Shown here: one piece after another, positions 1 to 5,802 of the stretch
How the letters are laid out: each line of letters begins with the position of its first letter
Numbering within the stretch: position 1 is the stretch's first letter
NCBI GenBank assembly: GCA_903838095.1
Contig: CAILXE010000442.1
Location: 1-5,802 of the forward strand
Direction: 5' to 3'
Length of the DNA stretch: 5,802 bases
Source of the DNA: an uncultured Chlorobiaceae bacterium
GTDB taxonomy: Bacteria > Bacteroidota > Chlorobiia > Chlorobiales > Chlorobiaceae
Position numbers and translations under genes: made by a program
The notes under the pieces: generated by a model
Seen by the model: the letters and a program-made list of their open reading frames with translations, nothing else
The model's database searches: none
Told to the model about the DNA's origin: nothing

Positions 1-33
1 ATGCAGGGTGATATCCTGATAGAAATTGAATAA
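1..33 (+). CDS. C-terminal tail of a probable biotin carboxyl carrier subunit (partial)
   Basis: The first 33 bases read in frame 1 as MQGDILIEIE followed by TAA; the rest of the gene lies left of the window. The GD-[IV]-L-[IV]-E-I pattern at the very end is how many biotinyl/lipoyl carrier domains finish, as the last strand of the barrel. The biotinylated lysine would sit roughly 35 residues upstream and is not visible. The gene directly downstream encodes the membrane beta subunit of a sodium-translocating decarboxylase, whose operons normally include a biotin carrier or an alpha subunit ending in such a domain. That context makes the assignment likely. Only ten residues are seen, so it rests on a short motif plus position. 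It could be a stand-alone carrier (gamma/GcdC type) or the end of a fused carboxyltransferase-biotinyl alpha subunit. Confidence 0.6.
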   Translation: MQGDILIEIE

Positions 34-40
34 CACCATT

Positions 41-1177
41 ATGGACGGACTTGTACAGCTTTTCGGGTATTCCGGTTTTGCAAATGTCACTCCGGGACAC
101 CTGTTGATGATTCTTGTTGGAATGGTGTTTATCTATCTGGCCATCCGGTATGAATATCAACCAATTCTTCTGGTTCCGATCGGTTTCGGCATCCTGATTG
201 GCAATACCCCGTTTATCGAGCACGGCAGCATGGCACTCGGCATCTATCAGGATGGAAGCGTGTTGAACTACCTTTACCAGGGAGTGCTGAAAGGAATTTT
301 TCCTCCCCTGATTTTTCTCGGAATCGGAGCGATGACTGATTTCTCGCCGCTTATATCAAATCCGAAACTTATCCTGCTCGGCGCTGCGGCCCAGTTCGGA
401 ATTTTCATGACCTATCTTGGCGCCATCTCCCTTGGGTTTACCAATCCCGAATCCGCCTCGATAGGCATCATTGGCGGCGCTGATGGCCCTACAGCAATCT
501 TTCTCTCTTCGCGGCTCGCTCCGCATCTCATCGGCTCAATTGCCATTGCTGCTTACACATACATGGCGCTTGTGCCGCTTATTCAGCCGCCAATCATGCG
601 CTTGTTGACGACCCAAAAAGAGCGCAGAATCAAAATGAAACCACCCCGTTCGGTTACCAAAATCGAAAAAGTGATGTTTCCCGTCTTTGGCCTGCTGCTG
701 ACAGGATTTATCGCTCCGGGATCTCTGCCGCTTCTCGGTATGCTGTTTCTTGGTAATCTGCTCAAGGAGTCAATGGTCACAAAACGGCTTGCCGATACTG
801 CCAAAAATGCCATGATTGACATTGTCACCATTATTCTTGGTGTTACCATCGGCGCCTCAACACAGGCGACAACGTTTCTGACTCACAGTTCTGTACTGAT
901 TTTCATTCTTGGCGCAACTGCATTTATGTTCTCAACGGCGGGGGGCATCCTCTTTGCAAAATTTATGAACCTTTTTCTTTCCGCAGAAAACAAAATCAAC
1001 CCGTTGATCGGAGCCGCCGGTGTTGCCGCTGTGCCTGAAAGCGCCCGCGTTGTGCAACTCGAAGGACTGAAAGCTGACCCCGACAATCATCTGCTTATGC
1101 ATGCCATGGCACCCAATGTTGCCGGCATAATCGGCTCAGCGGTCGCAGCCGGTATCATGATGAGCTTTCTGCTCTAA
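41..1177 (+). CDS. Sodium-translocating decarboxylase, beta subunit (OadB/GcdB/MmdB family)
   Basis: This integral membrane protein would catalyse decarboxylation of carboxybiotin coupled to Na+ export, receiving the carboxyl group from a biotin carrier. The protein is 378 aa, normal for the family, and almost wholly hydrophobic, with membrane segments near residues 16-35, 40-54, 83-100, 110-133, 163-181, 211-238, 259-272, 285-312 and 356-378. The family hallmark GGADGPTAIF is at 145-154; Asp148 corresponds to the essential Asp203 of Klebsiella OadB. AYTYMALVPLIQPP follows at about 171-184. The second conserved block, NPLIGAAGVAAVPESARVV, starts at Asn320 and keeps Asn320, Gly324 and Arg336 (OadB Asn373, Gly377, Arg389), but has Ala329 where OadB has Ser382. 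ATG 41 is preferred because it lies 7 nt after the upstream stop. An in-frame TTG at 26 would add five residues and overlap that stop. Neither start has a clear ribosome binding site. The alpha subunit is not visible, so the substrate (oxaloacetate, glutaconyl-CoA, methylmalonyl-CoA or malonate) is undetermined. Confidence 0.93.
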   Translation: MDGLVQLFGYSGFANVTPGHLLMILVGMVFIYLAIRYEYQPILLVPIGFGILIGNTPFIEHGSMALGIYQDGSVLNYLYQGVLKGIFPPLIFLGIGAMTDFSPLISNPKLILLGAAAQFGIFMTYLGAISLGFTNPESASIGIIGGADGPTAIFLSSRLAPHLIGSIAIAAYTYMALVPLIQPPIMRLLTTQKERRIKMKPPRSVTKIEKVMFPVFGLLLTGFIAPGSLPLLGMLFLGNLLKESMVTKRLADTAKNAMIDIVTIILGVTIGASTQATTFLTHSSVLIFILGATAFMFSTAGGILFAKFMNLFLSAENKINPLIGAAGVAAVPESARVVQLEGLKADPDNHLLMHAMAPNVAGIIGSAVAAGIMMSFLL

Positions 1178-1215
1178 AGTGTTGCTTGTGGGCAATTCCA
1201 AAGCAACACTTTAGA
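1173..1215 (+). repeat. 15-bp perfect inverted repeat over the decarboxylase stop codon
   Basis: TCTAAAGTGTTGCTT (1173-1187) is exactly complementary to AAGCAACACTTTAGA (1201-1215). Inside the 13-nt loop, TGG (1189-1191) can pair with CCA (1198-1200), extending the stem past a single bulged G1188. The left arm includes the TAA stop of the beta-subunit gene, so a terminating ribosome would cover it. No T-run follows, so by itself this is not a classical terminator. It may protect the 3' end of the decarboxylase mRNA or assist the terminator immediately downstream. Confidence 0.7.
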
Positions 1216-1216
1216 A

Positions 1217-1250
1217 CCGGGAATTCCTTCGCGAAATTCCCGGATTTTCG
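1217..1250 (+). terminator. Rho-independent terminator after the decarboxylase operon
   Basis: CCGGGAATT (1217-1225) pairs perfectly with AATTCCCGG (1235-1243) across a 9-nt loop. ATTTTCG and then TATTTTT follow directly. A GC-rich stem plus a T-rich tract is the usual intrinsic terminator layout. It lies 39 nt after the beta-subunit stop and 45 nt before the hemB start, so it separates the two genes. Confidence 0.7.
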
Positions 1251-1267
1251 TATTTTTGGCTTTTTAA

Positions 1268-2275
<1,008 letters not shown>

Positions 2276-2284
2276 GCATTCTAA

Positions 2285-2314
2285 AAAGCCCGGTTACACT
2301 TCTAACCGGGCTTT
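2285..2314 (+). terminator. Hairpin between hemB and aroC, probable weak terminator or attenuator
   Basis: AAAGCCCGGTTA (2285-2296) pairs perfectly over 12 bp with TAACCGGGCTTT (2303-2314), with loop CACTTC. On the plus strand only TTT, within the stem, precedes GTAAACTT, so the T-tract is poor. On the minus strand the stem runs into TTTTT, which is slightly better, although no minus-strand gene is apparent here. The hairpin starts 9 nt after the hemB stop and ends 14 nt before the aroC ATG. Confidence 0.6.
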
Positions 2315-2328
2315 GTAAACTTAAGCCC

Positions 2329-3522
2329 ATGATACGATACTTTACCGCCGGTGAATCCCATGGCCCGGCTCTTTCGGCTATAGTGGAAGGATTGCCTGCA
2401 GGTATCAATATTACCGCAGAAGAGATAAACAACCAGTTAGCTCGCCGTCAGCAAGGCCATGGCCGGGGTGGACGGATGAAGATCGAGACAGACAAGGCTG
2501 AGGTTTTATCCGGTATCCGGTTTGGCAAAACCCTGGGCTCACCGATTACGCTGATCATTAAAAACCGGGACTGGGCAAACTGGACATCCACCATGTCCCA
2601 GTTTGAGAAACCTGAAGAGACTATTTCAAAAATCACCATTCCAAGGCCAGGTCATGCTGATCTTGCTGGTCGCATCAAATACGGTTTTGACGATATCCGC
2701 CCGGTTATTGAGCGTTCATCTGCAAGGGAGACAGCGGCGCGGGTTGCGGCAGGCACACTCGCAAAAATCTTTTTGAAGGCTCTCGGCATTGAAATCGGAA
2801 GCTATATCTCATCCATAGGAGCCGCATCAGAACCTGCTCCTGATGCACTGCTTGAGACACTGCTCAGCGCTGGTGCCGAAGCTGTGTCAAAGCAAGCCGA
2901 CCTCTCTCCGGTACGAATGCTCAGCAAAACAACTGAAACAGAAGCAGTAGCGGCTATTGACGAGGCGAAAAAACGTGGAGATACTCTCGGTGGCATCATT
3001 GAGATATTTATCACTGGCGTGCCTGTTGGATTTGGAAGTTATGTCCAACATGACCGACGACTTGATGCAGCTCTCGCCTCGGCAATACTCTCCATTCAGG
3101 CCATCAAAGGCGTTGAAATTGGAACGGCTTTTGAAAATGCAAGAAAACCAGGTTCAGAGGTGCATGATGAACTCCATCTTTCACCCGGAACCGGTGTCAT
3201 TCGAAAAACCAACCGGGCTGGCGGACTTGAAGGAAGTATGTCGAGTGGACAAACCATTCACCTCCGGGCTGCCATGAAACCAATTTCTTCATTAGTCACC
3301 CCCCTGCAATCGTTTGACGTGGAGACCCTGCAACCGACACCATCTCGCTTTGAACGAAGTGACACCTGTGCCGTTCCCGCTGCTGGCGTTGTTGCCGAAA
3401 CGGTTGTCGCTCCGGTTATCGCCAATGCGCTGCTTGAAAAACTTGGCGGAGACCACCTTGAAGAAATCCGCCAACGGCTTGAGGTGTACAGGGAACACGT
3501 CCGTGACTCTTTTTGTCGCTGA
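2329..3522 (+). CDS. aroC: Chorismate synthase
   Basis: This cytoplasmic enzyme performs the last shikimate-pathway step, a 1,4-elimination of phosphate from 5-enolpyruvylshikimate-3-phosphate giving chorismate, using reduced FMN. The protein is 397 aa, the usual length. Family signatures are present in order: GESHGPAL at 8-15 with catalytic His11; the Arg-rich FMN/substrate segment RRQQGHGRGGRM at 39-50; RPGHADLAG at 106-114 with the second conserved histidine His110; RSSARETAARVAAG at 129-142; and RSDTCAVPAAGVVAE at 343-357 with conserved Asp345. The KNRDWANW insertion at 78-85 is typical of the shorter bacterial/archaeal-like forms, from memory. ATG 2329 gives the standard N-terminus MIRYFTAGESHG. 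The frame is open further upstream to 2203, but that lies inside hemB and is not real. No Shine-Dalgarno sequence is seen, and only 14 nt separate a stable hairpin from the start. Transcription therefore probably enters from hemB or from a promoter inside it. Confidence 0.97.
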   Translation: MIRYFTAGESHGPALSAIVEGLPAGINITAEEINNQLARRQQGHGRGGRMKIETDKAEVLSGIRFGKTLGSPITLIIKNRDWANWTSTMSQFEKPEETISKITIPRPGHADLAGRIKYGFDDIRPVIERSSARETAARVAAGTLAKIFLKALGIEIGSYISSIGAASEPAPDALLETLLSAGAEAVSKQADLSPVRMLSKTTETEAVAAIDEAKKRGDTLGGIIEIFITGVPVGFGSYVQHDRRLDAALASAILSIQAIKGVEIGTAFENARKPGSEVHDELHLSPGTGVIRKTNRAGGLEGSMSSGQTIHLRAAMKPISSLVTPLQSFDVETLQPTPSRFERSDTCAVPAAGVVAETVVAPVIANALLEKLGGDHLEEIRQRLEVYREHVRDSFCR

Positions 3523-3540
3523 CTCTTTGCGAAAGAATCG

Positions 3541-3566
3541 CGTCATGAAGAAAACTCTTCATGACG
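3541..3566. terminator. Hairpin at the convergent aroC/ndh junction, possible bidirectional terminator
   Basis: CGTCATGAAGA (3541-3551) pairs perfectly over 11 bp with TCTTCATGACG (3556-3566), closing an AAAC loop. It sits 18 nt past the aroC stop and 12 nt past the ndh stop on the opposite strand, the expected place for a shared terminator. Neither side has a convincing T-run (GAAATC follows on plus, CGATTCTTT on minus). It may block 3' exonucleases or act with Rho rather than terminate by itself. Confidence 0.5.
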
Positions 3567-3578
3567 GAAATCAGGTAA

Positions 3579-4925
3579 TCAACGCTTTCCGTTAACTGAT
3601 TCGCCTGCAACATAAACACAAGCACTATCGGGTATCAGCTCCTCCTGCTCGGCCGGCTCGGCTGGCTCAGGAAGATTTGGATAAAACCTCCACTCTTTGT
3701 TAACAATTCGAGCACCGTGGCCAAAGGTAAAGTATGACCACCCCCACTGCAAGAGCACAAACAAACGGTGTTTTACACTGCTGAGATAATAAATGTGAAC
3801 ACCAAGCCAAATAATCCAGGCTGGAAGTCCGGAAAGTTTAACATTGCCTCTTTCGGCAATGGCTGAATTTTTTCCGATGGTCGCCATCTGCCCCTTGTCA
3901 TGGTAGACAAATTGTTTTCTGGGCTTTCCCTCAATATCCAGAAGAATATTCTTTCCAATTGAATGCCCCTGCTGAAGCGCAACAGAGGCAAGACCGGGAA
4001 GCGTCCCCCCGTCTTGCAAGCTAAAACATGCCTGATCACCGCCGACAAATACATCAGGATAACCGGGCACACTGAGATCTTCAGCGACAATGATTCTGCC
4101 CGAATGATCAGTCTCAAAACCAATGGTTTTCCCTATGCTTGTTGCCCGGACACCTGCTGCCCAAAGCACGGTACCGGCCTCGATTCTTTCCTGACCAATC
4201 TGAACACCATTGGCATCGATATTAGTAACCTTGCAGCAGGTCAAGACCTCAACACCAAGTTTTTTCAGCGCAAGAGTGGCCTTTGCCGAAAGTTCCGCCG
4301 AAAAGGCATGAAGAAGAACGGGAGCCGATTGAGCGATAAAAATACGGATCTCTTTTGGATCAATATTTTTAAAATATTTTGACAGATAGTAACGACTCAT
4401 CTCCCCAATTGAACCGGCAAGTTCAACCCCGGTGGGACCGCCGCCAACAATGACAAATGTCAGGAGTTTTCTTTTTTCATCAGGATCCTGGGATCGTTCA
4501 GCATTTTCATAAGCATCCATCACCCGTCTTCTGATTTCGGCAGCCTGGGCAATGGTTTTAAGGCCTGGAGCAAATTCCTCCCACTCATTATGACCAAAAT
4601 AATGATGCTTCGTGCCACACGTCATAACCAGATTGTCATACTGTATTTCACCAAAATCAGTATAAACGGTCTGGGAGACTGGATCAACGGTTTTCACAAC
4701 GCCCTTGAACACGGTGACATTTTTATACTTCGAAAGCATCATGCGCAACGGATAGGCAATTTCACCCGCATTAAGCGCAGCCATGGCTACCTGATAAAGA
4801 AGGGGCTGAAAAAGATGGAAATTATTTTTGTCAATAAGAGTAACCTTGACCTCTTTTTTGTTGCCAAGCTCTTTGGCAACATTAAGACCTGCAAATCCCC
4901 CGCCAACGATAACAATATGCCTCAT
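3579..4925 (-). CDS. ndh: Type II NAD(P)H:quinone oxidoreductase (NDH-2)
   Basis: This single-subunit, non-proton-pumping FAD enzyme passes electrons from NAD(P)H to membrane quinones at the cytoplasmic face. The protein is 448 aa. The N-terminal FAD Rossmann motif is VGGGFAG (7-13), followed by the NDH-2 signature NFHLFQPLLYQVA (35-47). The second dinucleotide fold is VIVGGGPTGVELAG (158-171), and the FAD ribityl motif is VFVGGDQA (292-299). The segment ALQQGHSIGKNI (316-327) lies where NDH-2 enzymes have their quinone-site AQxAxQxG motif. The C-terminal hydrophobic/amphipathic stretch at about 367-400 (WIIWLGVHIYYLSSVKHR, then WGWSYFTFGHGAR) is the usual membrane anchor. At the end of the second strand of the NADH fold, where NADH-specific enzymes carry Glu, this protein has Gln199 (RIFIAQSAPVLL). 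The tail after 418 is low-complexity (PEPAEPAEQEE) and probably dispensable. ATG 4925 gives the canonical MRHIVIVGGGFAG; no strong ribosome binding site is seen. Related sulfide:quinone reductases lack this C-terminal pattern, so NDH-2 is favoured. Confidence 0.93.
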   Translation of the reverse strand: MRHIVIVGGGFAGLNVAKELGNKKEVKVTLIDKNNFHLFQPLLYQVAMAALNAGEIAYPLRMMLSKYKNVTVFKGVVKTVDPVSQTVYTDFGEIQYDNLVMTCGTKHHYFGHNEWEEFAPGLKTIAQAAEIRRRVMDAYENAERSQDPDEKRKLLTFVIVGGGPTGVELAGSIGEMSRYYLSKYFKNIDPKEIRIFIAQSAPVLLHAFSAELSAKATLALKKLGVEVLTCCKVTNIDANGVQIGQERIEAGTVLWAAGVRATSIGKTIGFETDHSGRIIVAEDLSVPGYPDVFVGGDQACFSLQDGGTLPGLASVALQQGHSIGKNILLDIEGKPRKQFVYHDKGQMATIGKNSAIAERGNVKLSGLPAWIIWLGVHIYYLSSVKHRLFVLLQWGWSYFTFGHGARIVNKEWRFYPNLPEPAEPAEQEELIPDSACVYVAGESVNGKR

Positions 4926-4929
4926 TTAC

Positions 4930-5028
4930 TTATACTGAGAAATTTCTTCGACTTTCGGTCAACTTAAAACAGTTTGTAATATATCGTAATTTTTCGTTCC
5001 CCTGTAAAAACTCACGAATCTCTGTCAT
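4930..5028 (-). CDS. Doubtful 32-residue ORF just upstream of ndh
   Basis: An ATG at 5028 opens a 32-codon frame (MTEIREFLQG..., ending ...RRNFSV) that stops at TAA 4930-4932, four bases before the ndh ATG. AGG lies 5 nt before the ATG as a weak ribosome binding site. The frame stays open a little further upstream, with possible GTG and TTG starts. The peptide is charged, has no signal sequence or membrane segment, and I do not recognise it. The tight spacing to ndh would suit a leader peptide or translational coupling. A 99-nt open frame in AT-rich intergenic DNA is also easily produced by chance, and a candidate promoter overlaps it. Confidence 0.15.
   Translation of the reverse strand: MTEIREFLQGNEKLRYITNCFKLTESRRNFSV
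4978..5008 (-). promoter_or_regulatory. Candidate sigma-70-type promoter for ndh
   Basis: Read on the minus strand, TTTACA (5003-5008, 5 of 6 matches to the -35 consensus) is followed after 19 nt by TATATT (4978-4983, 5 of 6 matches to the -10 consensus). The spacer is longer than the 17 nt optimum. Transcription would begin near 4971, giving a leader of about 46 nt before the ndh ATG. The surroundings are AT-rich, which makes chance matches common. This is the best candidate I see in the gap. Confidence 0.25.
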
Positions 5029-5135
5029 TTTTACCTGAAATTGTTTCTGCACAATCACTGTCGGCAGAGGATACAAATCTTGTTATGTTGAGGATTACCT
5101 GACAGCACACTGCACATCCCGGGCCAGAAGTGGCT

Positions 5136-5802
5136 TTACACTTCCCGTTTACGCATCAGCTCAACAAGCTCAGTTGTTCTGGATGCCTGCATTTCAACGG
5201 CTTCGGCAAGACGTTCCATATCGGTGCGGCGTCCGCGCTCCGTTTGTGTATCGAAAAGGATCGGCTTCTGGAACCCTTCCGAAAGCCGAAAAATATGTAT
5301 GCAGAGCTTTATCAGGATAACGTAAAAAACCGGAAGCAGATACTCACCGAAAATGAACGGCATCTCCTGGTTGAATTGCATAAGGGCGGCAAAGTTTCCA
5401 CTGACAAGAATATCCCATTTTATAAAAAAATAGAGGTAAATGACTGGATGAAAAACCAGAAACAGTCGCATTATTTTTGACTGACGGCGATTTTGCGCGT
5501 CACTTTCATACTTTGAGAGCAGCCAGGGAAAATGGCCTACCAGCATGGCCGACCGTCGATCGTTGAGATAGTGCGCCCCTTGTAATGCGGAGTCGATAAA
5601 AGAGGATACCTGGCTCAAAAGAGCTGTTGAAAGAATCATCGCCAGAAAAGAGTAGCTGAGGTCATCAAACTTGAACGATCCGGCAAGATAGGGCAGCGTA
5701 ATAGTTTTCGGTTTGATAACAATAAACAGCAAGGCTATTCCTGCGAGCAACAGGGAAAACGTGTGCAGCTTGCGGGCATGCCTGAGGCTTTCAATAACGG
5801 CA
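5136..5802 (-). CDS. Multi-pass membrane protein of unknown function (N-terminus outside window)
   Basis: The frame is open from the right edge to a TAA at 5136-5138, giving 221 visible residues. It runs through a TTG at 5748-5750 with coding-like sequence upstream (AVIESLRHARKLHTFSLLLAG), so that TTG is not the start and the gene is cut by the window edge. Hydrophobic segments lie near visible residues 15-29, 49-68, 110-128 and 149-170, about four membrane passes. Between the second and third is a polar loop with DRR (81-83) and a basic stretch (NRRQSK, 104-109). The last 40 residues are charged and helix-prone (TERGRRTDMERLAEAVEMQ..., LVELMRKREV), suggesting a short cytoplasmic coiled or amphipathic helix. 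I do not recognise the family and see no catalytic motif. It precedes ndh on the same strand, but the 210-bp gap gives little reason to link their functions. Confidence 0.75.
   Translation of the reverse strand, partial: AVIESLRHARKLHTFSLLLAGIALLFIVIKPKTITLPYLAGSFKFDDLSYSFLAMILSTALLSQVSSFIDSALQGAHYLNDRRSAMLVGHFPWLLSKYESDAQNRRQSKIMRLFLVFHPVIYLYFFIKWDILVSGNFAALMQFNQEMPFIFGEYLLPVFYVILIKLCIHIFRLSEGFQKPILFDTQTERGRRTDMERLAEAVEMQASRTTELVELMRKREV

Larger units (their letters stand above)
4926..5135. other. Intergenic gap upstream of ndh
   Basis: These 210 bp separate the membrane protein gene from ndh, both on the minus strand. The part near ndh is AT-rich and holds the candidate promoter and the doubtful small ORF. 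A 10-bp perfect palindrome, AGAAATTTCT (4938-4947), lies just upstream of the ndh start and could be a regulator site or chance. Downstream of the membrane protein stop, GAAGTG (5127-5132) and CACTTC (5139-5144) form a weak 6-bp inverted repeat over the stop codon without a T-run. No convincing terminator is seen for that gene. Confidence 0.5.

Noticed and set aside
1251..1258. TATTTTTG, matching the Bacteroidetes-type -7 element TAnnTTTG, upstream of hemB
   Set aside because: It lies inside the terminator T-tract and has no matching -33 TTG element at the right distance. Use of this consensus in Chlorobi is not established to my knowledge.
3645..3670. Short imperfect GGCTCGGC-type repeats near the ndh 3' end
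   Set aside because: These encode the low-complexity PEPAEPAE tail of NDH-2. There are only two to three short units, with no sign of a repeat array.
3963..4382. Plus-strand open frame opposite ndh
   Set aside because: It is a shadow of the well-supported ndh gene, and its translation has no recognisable motifs. The frame at 4590-4967 is rejected for the same reason.
4929..4962. TTGACC and TATAAG on the minus strand as a promoter for ndh
   Set aside because: The spacing of 22 nt is too long, and the -10 would leave almost no leader before the ATG.
5130..5480. Plus-strand 116-codon frame opposite the membrane protein
   Set aside because: The minus-strand frame is longer, open to the window edge and shows organised membrane segments. 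The plus frame's translation has no motif, and both genes to the left on this side of the junction are minus-strand.

Overview
The window looks like ordinary housekeeping chromosome of a green sulfur bacterium (Chlorobi, probably Chlorobium/Pelodictyon-like). This rests on the overall look of the HemB and AroC proteins, near-50% GC, and starts that lack clear Shine-Dalgarno sequences. The assignment is recognition from memory and was not checked by a search. No mobile element, CRISPR array, tRNA or rRNA is visible.

Layout, left to right. Bases 1-33 are the last ten codons of a plus-strand gene whose ending fits the C-terminus of a biotinyl carrier domain. Seven bases later comes the integral-membrane beta subunit of a biotin-dependent, sodium-translocating decarboxylase (41-1177). 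The two form the end of a decarboxylase operon, which closes with two tandem hairpins (1173-1250); the second resembles an intrinsic terminator. Next are hemB (1289-2275, porphobilinogen synthase with an aspartate-type metal site) and aroC (2329-3522, chorismate synthase), separated by a 12-bp hairpin that ends only 14 nt before the aroC start. A convergent junction with an 11-bp hairpin follows. On the minus strand lie ndh (3579-4925, type II NAD(P)H:quinone oxidoreductase), a roughly 210-bp gap with a candidate promoter and a doubtful 32-codon ORF, and a membrane protein of unknown function (5136-5802) whose N-terminus lies beyond the right edge.

How the genes fit together: the decarboxylase and NDH-2 are membrane bioenergetic enzymes (sodium export coupled to decarboxylation; non-pumping electron entry into the quinone pool). 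HemB feeds heme and, in a phototroph, (bacterio)chlorophyll and corrinoid synthesis. AroC completes chorismate for aromatic amino acids and quinones. Nothing shows that they act as one system; this looks like adjacency of core genes. I see no convincing previously undescribed system. The points most worth a second look are the coenzyme-specificity residue in NDH-2 (Gln199), the replaced serine in the decarboxylase beta subunit, and the hairpins at the hemB and aroC upstream junctions.
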